DNA of 64,000 nt, from assembly GCF_900130075.1 (NCBI RefSeq), contig NZ_LT671418.1, positions 868,001 to 932,000 of the forward strand, written 5' to 3'. The notes beneath the pieces were generated by a model. It ran no database searches, was not told the DNA's origin, and worked only from the letters and a program-made list of their open reading frames with translations. Source of the stretch: Herminiimonas arsenitoxidans. GTDB lineage: Bacteria > Pseudomonadota > Gammaproteobacteria > Burkholderiales > Burkholderiaceae_D. Shown in pieces: positions 56,706 through 64,000 of the stretch. The position numbers and the translations under genes are program-made. Position 1 is the stretch's first letter; each line of letters opens with the position of its first letter.

Positions 56706-58991
56706 TCAATGCCGCTTCGCTTCCAATACACCATTGACTTCGCGGATGACAGCCAGCGCTTTCAGCAATTGTGCGGTCGAACCGATTTCTGCCGTAAAGG
56801 CCATACGCGCCTGGCCTTTGACGCTTTGCGTGCTGACGCCAATGACATTGATTTTCTCGCGCAAGAAAATATCCGAGATATCGCGCAGCAATCCCTGGCG
56901 ATCACCGGCCAATACAAAAATATCTACCGGATAAACCGTCGACGATTGCGGACCGCCCCATGCCGTTTGAATCACACGTTCTGGTGCCTTGTGTCGCATC
57001 TCGACAAAGTTCTTGCAGTTGGCACGATGAATCGACACACCCTTGCCGCGCGTTATGAAACCAACAATGTCATCCGGCGGTGCTGGTTTGCAGCATTTCG
57101 CCAATTGCGTCATCAAGCCATCAGTACCAACTACCAGCACACCTGATTTGGCACCATGCACAACGCTGGATGCGCGGCTCTTGCGTGGAATGACGGTATC
57201 TTCCAGCTCAGCCAGCTTGGCAGCGCTGGCACTATCGCCATGCAATGCCTGTTCAACTGTACGCAGGCTGAATTCATCTTTACCAACGGCGAGGAATAAA
57301 TCGTCGAGCTTGGAAAAGCCCAGCTTATGTGCAAGCTCTTCCAGATTAACGGCGGTTTTGCCCTCACGTTGCAAGGTTTTTTCAATCAAGGCACGGCCAC
57401 TGGACAATGTCTCTTGCTGATCGATGGCATTGAACCATGCACGTACCTTGGCGCGTGTACGCGCACTCGCTGCATAACCTGGCGCCAACCAATCGCGTGA
57501 AGGACCGACTGTACCTGTAACAGTGCTGACGCCTTTGGCCGTGATGATGTCTACCGTTTGACCGTTCTTTAAAACAGTATTGAGCGGCACCAACGCACCA
57601 TCGACACGCGCACCACGACAACGATGCCCAACATCGCTGTGCAAGTGATATGCAAAATCAATCGGCGTTGCACCGTTCGGCAATTCGATCACGCGCGCCT
57701 GTGGTGTCAACACATAGATACGATCATCCAGTGTCGCCGACTTGAGTTTTTCCACCCAATCACGATGTACGTCTTCTTGTCCGACGACGGTATCAACGAC
57801 CTCACTTTTCCACGCCAGTAGTTGGCGCAGCCAGGCAATCTTCTCGTCATATTTTTGACCGGAGAAATTCGAGCCGCCAGCTTCTTTATAACGCCAATGT
57901 GCAGCGACGCCGTATTCAGCGAAGTCATGCATATCGTTGGTGCGTACCTGCACTTCCAGCGGACGACCATCTTCCGCGATAACGATGGTGTGCAGCGATT
58001 GGTAGCCGTTGGCTTTTGGACGTGAGATGTAATCGTCAAACTCTTCCGGAATCGGTGCCCAGATGTTGTGAATAATCCCCAGCACGGTGTAGCAGGTTTT
58101 CACATCCTCAACGATTACGCGGAATGCACGCACATCATAGAGATCCGAGAACTCAATGTCCTTGCCGCGTAACTTGCTCCAGATACTGAAGATATGTTTA
58201 GGGCGACCAAAGACTTCTGCCTTGATCCCTGCGGCGGCCATTTCTGCTTTTAAGCGTTTGATCGCGCTCTCGACGAAGGCTTCACGCTCAACGCGTTTTT
58301 CTTCCAGCTGCGATGCAATGCGTTTGTAGGCTTCCGGCTGCAGGAAGCGGAAAGACAAATCTTCCAGTTCCCACTTCAGTTGCCACACGCCGAGTCGATT
58401 CGCCAATGGCGCGTAGAGATCAAAAGTCTCACGTGCGTATTGTTGCGAGCGTTCATTCTGTAACTTGTTATCGGCAAAATAGCGCAAGGTCGTCACACGC
58501 GTACCAAGGCGCACCAGCACGACACGCATATCGGAAGCCATCGCCAGCAACATCTTGCGCACTACTTCCAATTGAGCTGCGGCTTCCTGTGCCGCATTCT
58601 TGCCACGCGCAGCCTCATGTTGCACGAAAGTCGTCTCATGCAAGCGCATCAGCTGACGCACACCAGCGACCAAATCGCACACATCCTTGCCGAATCGCTC
58701 TTCTATTTTTTCAGCGGCAACCGGATCTATCGTCGCTAGCTCGAACAACAGTGCGGCGATACGCGTATCGGCATCTGTTTCCAATTGGGAAAGAACGGTG
58801 GCAACGCCTTGTGCGAATTCAAAAGCATCTTGCCCGCTTTCAAAGGCATCCTGCCCGGCAGACACTTTCTTGCCGGAATAAAGCGGCTTCACGAAAGCGA
58901 GCGCATCCATCACGCGGGCACTATCGTGTTCTGTTAAACCAGAGCGGAGAAGTTCATGCACATCGCTCTGTGCTGATGCTATGGAAACCAT
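56706..58991 (-). CDS. relA: (p)ppGpp synthetase RelA
   Basis: Stringent-response enzyme that makes (p)ppGpp on stalled ribosomes. It has 761 residues from the ATG at 58991; a TTG 24 bp earlier would overlap the ridA stop. The N-terminal HD region is degenerate: where hydrolases have a His-Asp pair, this one reads AALLFELATIDP. The synthetase has EFDDYISRPKANGYQSLHT, with the EFDD signature of monofunctional RelA rather than the RFKD of SpoT. TGS (IYVLTPQARVIELPNGATP) and a C-terminal ACT domain follow. It is 7 bp after ridA. Confidence 0.96.
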   Translation of the reverse strand: MVSIASAQSDVHELLRSGLTEHDSARVMDALAFVKPLYSGKKVSAGQDAFESGQDAFEFAQGVATVLSQLETDADTRIAALLFELATIDPVAAEKIEERFGKDVCDLVAGVRQLMRLHETTFVQHEAARGKNAAQEAAAQLEVVRKMLLAMASDMRVVLVRLGTRVTTLRYFADNKLQNERSQQYARETFDLYAPLANRLGVWQLKWELEDLSFRFLQPEAYKRIASQLEEKRVEREAFVESAIKRLKAEMAAAGIKAEVFGRPKHIFSIWSKLRGKDIEFSDLYDVRAFRVIVEDVKTCYTVLGIIHNIWAPIPEEFDDYISRPKANGYQSLHTIVIAEDGRPLEVQVRTNDMHDFAEYGVAAHWRYKEAGGSNFSGQKYDEKIAWLRQLLAWKSEVVDTVVGQEDVHRDWVEKLKSATLDDRIYVLTPQARVIELPNGATPIDFAYHLHSDVGHRCRGARVDGALVPLNTVLKNGQTVDIITAKGVSTVTGTVGPSRDWLAPGYAASARTRAKVRAWFNAIDQQETLSSGRALIEKTLQREGKTAVNLEELAHKLGFSKLDDLFLAVGKDEFSLRTVEQALHGDSASAAKLAELEDTVIPRKSRASSVVHGAKSGVLVVGTDGLMTQLAKCCKPAPPDDIVGFITRGKGVSIHRANCKNFVEMRHKAPERVIQTAWGGPQSSTVYPVDIFVLAGDRQGLLRDISDIFLREKINVIGVSTQSVKGQARMAFTAEIGSTAQLLKALAVIREVNGVLEAKRH

Positions 58992-58998
58992 GTAGAAC

Positions 58999-59352
58999 CT
59001 AGGAAGTTGCTGCAACCACTATTATTTCAACCAAACGTTTCGGATCAGGGAACCGCACTGCCACTGTTGCACGCGGCGGCGTATGGCCTTCAGGCACCCA
59101 TTCATTCCACGCATCATTCATGCCATCGAAATCTTTAACGTCAGCAATATATATCTGACAGGACAAAATACGTGTCTTATCGCTACCTGCTTCTGCCAGC
59201 AAACGATCGATATGCCCCAGCACTTCGCGCGTTTGGCCTTGGATATTCTGGGCCGTGTCTTCTGCTATCTGTCCTGCTAAGTATACAGTGCCATTGTGTA
59301 TAGCCACTTCAGACAAGGTATCGCCGATATGCAAGCGTGTAATGTTCATCAT
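58999..59352 (-). CDS. RidA-family protein
   Basis: A 117-residue protein of the YjgF/YER057c/UK114 family; RidA proper deaminates reactive enamines and imines. Family segments are NGTVYLAGQIAEDTAQNIQG and the C-terminal PRATVAVRFPDPKRLVEI. The Arg that binds the substrate carboxylate in true RidA would be within PPRATVAV. It is between the hydrolase (30 bp) and relA (7 bp) and is surely cotranscribed. The ATG may be at 59352 or the next codon. Confidence 0.88.
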   Translation of the reverse strand: MMNITRLHIGDTLSEVAIHNGTVYLAGQIAEDTAQNIQGQTREVLGHIDRLLAEAGSDKTRILSCQIYIADVKDFDGMNDAWNEWVPEGHTPPRATVAVRFPDPKRLVEIIVVAATS

Positions 59353-59382
59353 GTATCCAATATAAAAACCAAGTTGAAAATA

Positions 59383-60249
59383 TCAACCCAGCAAAAATTT
59401 CTTTGCGAGCGAAATTTGCTCTGCATGTAAAAAAGTCGGCGCATGACCGACCCCAACCAACTCAATAGAGCTCGCTTTCGGACCACGTCGTGACATCTCT
59501 TGTACAGTCTGGTTCGACAGTAAATCTGACTCTACGCCATGCACCACCAAGATTGGACAGGTAATCGCATCATAGGCAGCCCACAGACGTTGCTCATCCG
59601 ATTGCACACTTTGCGGTGTTGCTGCCTTGAATGGCACAGCAATACCCGGATCGTAGCCAAACACCCATTGCCCTTCGGCATTTTGATGCATGACATCTGC
59701 GGCCAGCTTGCGCCATTGATCATCGCTATGCGGGCCGAATGATAACGAGATTGCACGCACGTAATTCCATGCTTCATCGAAAGTTGCAAAACGCACATCC
59801 TGACCGACATATTCTGCGATGCGCGCCAAGGCTTCTGCATTCATCGAAGGACCGATGTCATTGAGTATCAATTTACGTATCGGATTTCCCGGCAGCGACG
59901 CAAGTCCCATACCAATGATGCCGCCCAAAGATGTACCAAACCAGTGCACGGACTCCACATTCAAGCGCGCAATCAAGGTCACCATATCGCTCACGTACTG
60001 TGGCACTTGGTAATACATCGGATCACGCAAACGTCCTGAGCGTCCGCGTCCCACCACGTCCGGACAAATCACGCGATAGTCATTTGCAAGCTCCTTGGCC
60101 AGCACATCAAAATCATCCGATACACGCGTCAGTCCATGCACACAAATCAATGTATTCGGATTGCGACTATCGCCCCACTCCTTGTATGCCATCTGATGCA
60201 GACCTGAAGGAGAAAGACATTGCACTTCTTTGATTTGAACTTGAGTCAT
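59383..60249 (-). CDS. Alpha/beta hydrolase
   Basis: A 288-residue cytoplasmic hydrolase. The oxyanion-hole HG is in LICVHGLTRVSDDFD, the nucleophile is Ser107 in FGTSLGGIIGMG, and the catalytic His is in GVGHAPTF near 268. A cap region is between. The pattern VVGRGRSGRLRDP is typical of epoxide-hydrolase/haloalkane-dehalogenase-like members. The substrate is unknown. It is the first gene of hydrolase-ridA-relA. Confidence 0.88.
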   Translation of the reverse strand: MTQVQIKEVQCLSPSGLHQMAYKEWGDSRNPNTLICVHGLTRVSDDFDVLAKELANDYRVICPDVVGRGRSGRLRDPMYYQVPQYVSDMVTLIARLNVESVHWFGTSLGGIIGMGLASLPGNPIRKLILNDIGPSMNAEALARIAEYVGQDVRFATFDEAWNYVRAISLSFGPHSDDQWRKLAADVMHQNAEGQWVFGYDPGIAVPFKAATPQSVQSDEQRLWAAYDAITCPILVVHGVESDLLSNQTVQEMSRRGPKASSIELVGVGHAPTFLHAEQISLAKKFLLG

Positions 60250-60348
60250 GAAGGTCGCCAGTAGATGATGACCACATTTTTCGTGGTCTTACGCGTAGAA
60301 TCTTACCAAAGATCGCATCATCGAAACTTTCAGACTGAAAGGCATCTC

Positions 60349-61143
60349 ATGCAGAACACGACTCTTCACGGTAAAACGGCGCTGGTAACCGGCTCAACTT
60401 CCGGCATAGGTTTAGGAATTGCACGTGCGCTGGCACAGCAAGGCGCGCAGATTGTTTTGAATGGTTTCGGCGATGCGCATGAGATCAAGGCACTGCAAGC
60501 TGCGCTGACAAAAGAATACGGCGTCAAATCCACACATCATCCTGCCGACATGTCGAAACCGGCAGAGATCGCGGCGATGATGACGTTTGCCGCAGAACAA
60601 TTCGGCAGCGTCGACATTCTGGTCAATAACGCAGGCATACAACACACAGAGACGATAGAAGATTTTCCCATAGAAAAATGGGACGCCATCATTGCCATCA
60701 ATCTCTCTTCCACCTTCCACACCACTCGTCTCGCGCTACCAACCATGAAGGCCAAGAATTGGGGCCGCATCATCAATATTGCATCGGTGCATGGCTTGGT
60801 TGGATCCGTACAAAAATCCGCCTACGTTGCAGCGAAACACGGTGTCGTCGGCTTGACTAAAGTGACAGCATTGGAAATGGCGCATACAGGCGTAACCTGC
60901 AATGCCATTTGTCCGGGTTGGGTATTGACACCGCTAGTGCAAAAACAAGTCGATGCACGCGCTGCAAGAGATGGTTTGTCGAATGAAGATGCGAAAAAGA
61001 ACTTGGTCTCCGAGAAGCAACCGTCTGGAGAATTTGTCACGCCGGAACAACTAGGAGCGCTAGCCGTGTTTCTCTGCAGTGATGCCGCTAATCAAGTGCG
61101 CGGTGCGGCGTGGAATATGGATGGTGGGTGGACGGCACAATAA
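60349..61143 (+). CDS. bdhA: 3-hydroxybutyrate dehydrogenase
   Basis: NAD-dependent short-chain dehydrogenase that oxidises 3-hydroxybutyrate to acetoacetate. It has 264 residues from the ATG at 60349. The cofactor motif is TGSTSGIGLGIA (14-25), NNAG is at 93-96, and the catalytic residues are Ser146, Tyr159 and Lys163. The substrate-typical tail HPTLS is not obvious, but NVRGAAWNMDGGWTAQ-like ends fit BDH. The neighbouring scoAB genes support the assignment. It is convergent with scoB. Confidence 0.9.
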   Translation: MQNTTLHGKTALVTGSTSGIGLGIARALAQQGAQIVLNGFGDAHEIKALQAALTKEYGVKSTHHPADMSKPAEIAAMMTFAAEQFGSVDILVNNAGIQHTETIEDFPIEKWDAIIAINLSSTFHTTRLALPTMKAKNWGRIINIASVHGLVGSVQKSAYVAAKHGVVGLTKVTALEMAHTGVTCNAICPGWVLTPLVQKQVDARAARDGLSNEDAKKNLVSEKQPSGEFVTPEQLGALAVFLCSDAANQVRGAAWNMDGGWTAQ

Positions 61144-61157
61144 TCCGTCATCCACCC

Positions 61158-61190
61158 GTGCCTTGTATCAATCCGATTAATGCAAGGCAC
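61158..61190. terminator. Inverted repeat between bdhA and scoB
   Basis: Arms GTGCCTTG / CAAGGCAC with a 17-nt loop. It overlaps the last codons of scoB and has no T run, so a terminator role for the convergent genes is uncertain. Confidence 0.35.
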
Positions 61191-61830
61191 TGACATCCAA
61201 GGGCACACCGGTACCTGCGCGGATTTCATCGATAGTGACGCCAGTCGCCAACTCAACCAGTTTCAATCCATTCGGTGTTATATCCATCACGCCCAAATCG
61301 GTAATGATACGGTCAACCACGGCAACACCAGTTAAAGGCAAGGTACATTGCGGCAGTATCTTGTGTGACACCGAACCATCCTTGCCGCGCGCCACATGTT
61401 CCATCAAGACCACGATGCGCTTCACACCGGCGACCAGATCCATTGCACCGCCCATGCCTTTGACCATCTTACCTGGGATCATCCAGTTCGCCAGATCGCC
61501 TTGCGCCGAAACCTGCATCGCTCCCAGCAATGCGATATCGATCTTGCCACCGCGGATCATGCCAAAGGAATCAGCCGAACTGAAATAGGACGAACCCGGC
61601 AATGAAGTAACCGTTTGCTTGCCTGCGTTAATTAAATCGGGATCAAGTTCATCCTCGGTCGGGAACGGGCCGATGCCGAGCAAGCCATTCTCCGATTGCA
61701 GCCAGACATGGATATCATCCGGTACATAATTCGCCACCAGAGTCGGCAAGCCGATGCCGAGGTTGACGTAAGCACCATCCTGCAATTCCTGTGCGGCACG
61801 CGCCGCCATTTCTTCCCGGGTCCAGGCCAT
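61177..61830 (-). CDS. scoB: 3-oxoacid CoA-transferase subunit B
   Basis: Beta subunit of succinyl-CoA:3-ketoacid CoA-transferase. It has 217 residues. The catalytic Glu that forms the CoA thioester is Glu47 in [13 protein letters not shown]. The end [10 protein letters not shown] is normal. It lies 22 bp after scoA. With BdhA it turns 3-hydroxybutyrate into acetoacetyl-CoA, which suits polyhydroxybutyrate or ketone-body use. Confidence 0.94.
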   Translation of the reverse strand: MAWTREEMAARAAQELQDGAYVNLGIGLPTLVANYVPDDIHVWLQSENGLLGIGPFPTEDELDPDLINAGKQTVTSLPGSSYFSSADSFGMIRGGKIDIALLGAMQVSAQGDLANWMIPGKMVKGMGGAMDLVAGVKRIVVLMEHVARGKDGSVSHKILPQCTLPLTGVAVVDRIITDLGVMDITPNGLKLVELATGVTIDEIRAGTGVPLDVSALH

Positions 61831-61852
61831 GAGAGTCTCCGCTTCGGATTGA

Positions 61853-62551
61853 TTAGTTTGCGCGCAAGGTACGTTGCTCTATCCGCTTTTGCGGATGTGC
61901 ATTCAGTACGATGCGATGGATAAAAATACCGGGTGTATGTACGTGGTCCGGATCTATCTCGCCGATCTCCACCAGCTTTTCCACTTCGACCACAGTGATC
62001 TTGCCGGCCATCGCCACATTCGGATTGAAATTGCGCGCGGTGCGACGATAGACGAGGTTACCGGCCTTATCCGCCATATAGGCTTTAACGATGGAAACAT
62101 CGGCAACCAGCGCGCGCTCCATCACATATTGCTCGCCGTCAAATTCACGCACATCCTTGCCTTCGGCGACCACGGTACCGACACCGGTTTTCGTGAAAAA
62201 GGCAGGGATCCCGGCACCGCCGGCGCGCAACTTTTCGGCCAGCGTGCCCTGTGGCGTAAACTCCAGCTCCAGTTCACCGGCCAGATATTGGCGCTCGAAT
62301 TCCTTGTTTTCGCCTACATAGGAGGCAATCATTTTCTTGATCTGGCGTGTTTGCAGCAATTGACCGAGGCCGGCATCGTCCACCCCGGCATTATTCGAAA
62401 TAGCGGTCAGGTTTTGCACGCCTGAGTCGCGCAAGGCGGCGATCAGGGCTTCCGGGATACCGCACAAGCCGAAGCCGCCGACAGCGATGGTTTGCCCGTC
62501 GCGTACGATATCTGCGAGGGCGCTGGCTGCATCAGGATAAACTTTGTTCAT
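61853..62551 (-). CDS. scoA: 3-oxoacid CoA-transferase subunit A
   Basis: Alpha subunit of the same enzyme. It has 232 residues from the ATG at 62551 ([19 protein letters not shown]). The CoA-transferase signature is visible as [17 protein letters not shown] near 23-39 and [15 protein letters not shown] near 115-129. A longer reading from 62602 has an unlike N-terminus and no better ribosome site. Confidence 0.94.
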   Translation of the reverse strand: MNKVYPDAASALADIVRDGQTIAVGGFGLCGIPEALIAALRDSGVQNLTAISNNAGVDDAGLGQLLQTRQIKKMIASYVGENKEFERQYLAGELELEFTPQGTLAEKLRAGGAGIPAFFTKTGVGTVVAEGKDVREFDGEQYVMERALVADVSIVKAYMADKAGNLVYRRTARNFNPNVAMAGKITVVEVEKLVEIGEIDPDHVHTPGIFIHRIVLNAHPQKRIEQRTLRAN

Positions 62552-62673
62552 AGGCACCCTTCTTTGTGTAGAGTAAACCGCAACGGGACAACAAAAGTGC
62601 ATCTGCCAGCATACGGCGGCACTGTCATAGTCACAATACCGTAGAACTACGAGGAATGAAGGCTGAATCCGGC

Positions 62674-63240
62674 ATGAATGAACCCGCAGACATCGATTAT
62701 GAAAGCATATTCCGGCATGCGCCTATCGGCATGTGCATATCGCAGCATCGCGTCATGCATGACTGCAATCATGCGCTGACGGCGATGTTTGGCTATGAGC
62801 TTGGTGCGCTGACAGGACTCTCATTCGCGCTGCTGTACCCCAGCTATGCTGAATTTGAACGGACCGGCGCCCGCATTGTTCCCATCATGAATACCAAGGG
62901 TTGTTACTCGGACGAACGCATCATGAAGCGCGCAGACGGGCAATTATTCTGGTGCCATGTGAGCGGACGGGCACTACACAGCAAAGACCCGCATGCAGCC
63001 GGCATCTGGACTTTTGAAGACTTGAGTGAGAAACGTCCGGTCACGGCCGAACTGACGCCCCGCGAGCGCGAAATTGCCGCACTGCTGGTAGACGGCAAAA
63101 CCAGCAAACTGATCGCCAAGCAAATCGGCCTCAGCCCACGCACGGTGGAAATGCACCGGGCCAAGCTGATGCGGAAATTCACCGCAACCACATCCAGTGA
63201 ATTGGTGAATCGCTTGCTCGGCGTGGCGCGTCAAATATAA
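62674..63240 (+). CDS. PAS-LuxR transcriptional regulator
   Basis: A 188-residue regulator (194 if the ATG at 62656 is used; that ATG has GAGGA immediately next to it, too close). The N-terminal PAS domain covers about 8-120: YESIFRHAPIGMCISQHRV, FGYELGALTGLSF, and FWCHVSGRAL. The C-terminal LuxR helix-turn-helix is LTPREREIAALLVDGKTSKL through SPRTVEMHRAKLMRKF. There is no receiver domain and no histidine kinase next to it, so it probably binds its own ligand or cofactor. It is divergent from scoA with about 120 bp between them, so it may control scoAB. Confidence 0.87.
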   Translation: MNEPADIDYESIFRHAPIGMCISQHRVMHDCNHALTAMFGYELGALTGLSFALLYPSYAEFERTGARIVPIMNTKGCYSDERIMKRADGQLFWCHVSGRALHSKDPHAAGIWTFEDLSEKRPVTAELTPREREIAALLVDGKTSKLIAKQIGLSPRTVEMHRAKLMRKFTATTSSELVNRLLGVARQI

Positions 63241-63322
63241 AATCAAACGCTTGTAAACATCATCCTTTTGCCATTAGTCCTTGTATCCTATCCTTCTCCT
63301 CTGACCATAGACCGGAGCCGCT

Positions 63323-63709
63323 ATGCACACGAACCCTAGCTCTTTGCACCTTGTTGTGATCTTCGCCCTCGCTTTTCCCCTCCTGGCCATGGCACAACAA
63401 AAAGCTTGCCTGATGGAAGGCAGTTTCACAGTCGCAGGCGAAAAAACAGAGATCAAGGATTGTTTGCAAAACAATGGCATCCCACATGGACAATTCGTCG
63501 AAACCTGCAATAGCCTGTCGCAGGCAACGGCAGCATTCGGCGGACCACCTGCCAAGACGACCTATATGGCAGCTTGTCCGGCCCAGGCACAAGGCGTTTG
63601 CGTGGGATTCTTTGGACAGCCTTTAAGCAGTCATTATTACAAGCGCGACCCCAAGACTTTAGCCTCTACCAAGTCGGGATGTCAGGCACAAGGCGGGAAG
63701 TGGCAATAA
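63323..63709 (+). CDS. Small Cys-rich secreted protein, function unknown
   Basis: A 128-residue protein with a signal peptide (hydrophobic HLVVIFALAFPLLA, cut after MAQ). The mature part has six cysteines (ACL, DCL, TCN, ACP, VCV, GCQ), enough for three disulfides. The C-terminus KSGCQAQGGKWQ is a pattern that recurs in small secreted proteins. I do not know a family name. It is likely periplasmic. Confidence 0.72.
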   Translation: MHTNPSSLHLVVIFALAFPLLAMAQQKACLMEGSFTVAGEKTEIKDCLQNNGIPHGQFVETCNSLSQATAAFGGPPAKTTYMAACPAQAQGVCVGFFGQPLSSHYYKRDPKTLASTKSGCQAQGGKWQ

Positions 63710-63737
63710 GCGGCTGGACCTCACTGAGCGCACCATC

Positions 63738-64000
63738 ATGAAACCGTTCGCACATCACCAGGTCCAGGCCAAATTTGACGCATATCCGGCCAAAGCACGT
63801 CGGCGCTTGCTGGCCCTGCGTGAACTGGTTTTTCAGACGGCGGAAAATACGGACGGAGTCGGCCAACTGGAAGAGTCGCTGAAATGGGGCGAGCCGGCCT
63901 ACGTCGGTAAAAACAAGGCGGGCACGACGATACGTATGGACTGGAAAGAAAAGGATCCACTGAACTACGCAATGTACTTTCATTGCCAGACCAGTTTGAT
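63738..64000 (+). CDS. DUF1801-family protein, cut by the window end
   Basis: The first 87 residues are present. The pattern FDAYPAKARRRLLALRELVF, EESLKWGEPAYV and NYAMYFHC is that of the YdhG-like DUF1801 family, small proteins of unknown role. The ATG at 63738 lies 28 bp after the previous stop, so both may be cotranscribed. Confidence 0.75.
   Translation, partial: MKPFAHHQVQAKFDAYPAKARRRLLALRELVFQTAENTDGVGQLEESLKWGEPAYVGKNKAGTTIRMDWKEKDPLNYAMYFHCQTSL

Noticed and set aside
58400..58991. Active (p)ppGpp hydrolase domain in RelA
   Set aside because: The His-Asp motif is replaced by FELATID, and the synthetase has the EFDD signature of monofunctional RelA, so hydrolase activity is unlikely.

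Overview
The window looks like core chromosome of a betaproteobacterium, most likely of the family Oxalobacteraceae (Herminiimonas / Janthinobacterium-like). This is inferred from gene order and protein character: ppiD-tRNA-hupB-lon-clpX-clpP-tig, relA-tRNA-thrS-infC-rpmI-rplT-pheST-ihfA-merR-tRNA-Pro, a DUF1853 gene behind tsaB-rimI-udg, and DUF2863. No database search was possible. Coding density is high. I see no insertion sequence, integrase, prophage or CRISPR array.

Layout. 1-8754 is a minus-strand protein quality-control block (ppiD, tRNA-Asp, tRNA-Val, hupB, lon, clpX, clpP, tig, tRNA-Leu). 9146-12275 is a plus-strand squalene operon for hopanoids (hpnC, hpnD, hpnE). 12296-22188 holds housekeeping genes: radA-alr, lplT, the operon tsaB-rimI-udg-DUF1853, a thioredoxin-like gene divergent from tsaB, cspA, a secreted coiled-coil protein and zapE. 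22297-40303 is a large TCA-cycle supercluster: a lipoprotein gene, lpdA, sucB, sucA, gltA, sdhE, sdhB, sdhA, sdhD, sdhC and a GntR regulator on the minus strand, then mdh, a CoA ester lyase, a MliC-like secreted protein and acnA on the plus strand. Of the cycle's enzymes it lacks only isocitrate dehydrogenase, succinyl-CoA synthetase and fumarase.

40487-48410 is more accessory: DUF2863, CYTH, an M14 carboxypeptidase, a NarM-like nitrate reductase-associated protein, a ModA-like protein without a signal peptide, a 650-bp gene-free stretch, a chemoreceptor with a C-terminal sensor-like domain, and an Lgt-like/TlpA fusion. 48411-58991 is the translation block (tRNA-Pro, merR, ihfA, pheT, pheS, rplT, rpmI, infC, thrS, tRNA-Val, relA). 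58999-64000 has ridA, an alpha/beta hydrolase, 3-hydroxybutyrate dehydrogenase, the 3-oxoacid CoA-transferase pair scoAB, a PAS-LuxR regulator, a small Cys-rich secreted protein and a truncated DUF1801 gene.

How it works together. Lon, ClpXP, trigger factor and PpiD cover folding and proteolysis. The TCA block with BdhA and ScoAB suits an organic-acid or polyhydroxybutyrate-using aerobe. An 18-bp palindrome between gntR and a good sigma70 promoter for mdh suggests local control of central carbon metabolism.

The points most worth a second look are a matched pair of apparently leaderless promoters (tsaB/thioredoxin), the Lgt-like/TlpA fusion, the inverted-architecture chemoreceptor, an AUA (or AUU) start for infC, the ModA-like/NarM-like pair, the gntR-mdh palindrome and a tRNA-Pro-like fragment. 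I found no clear wholly new multi-gene system.
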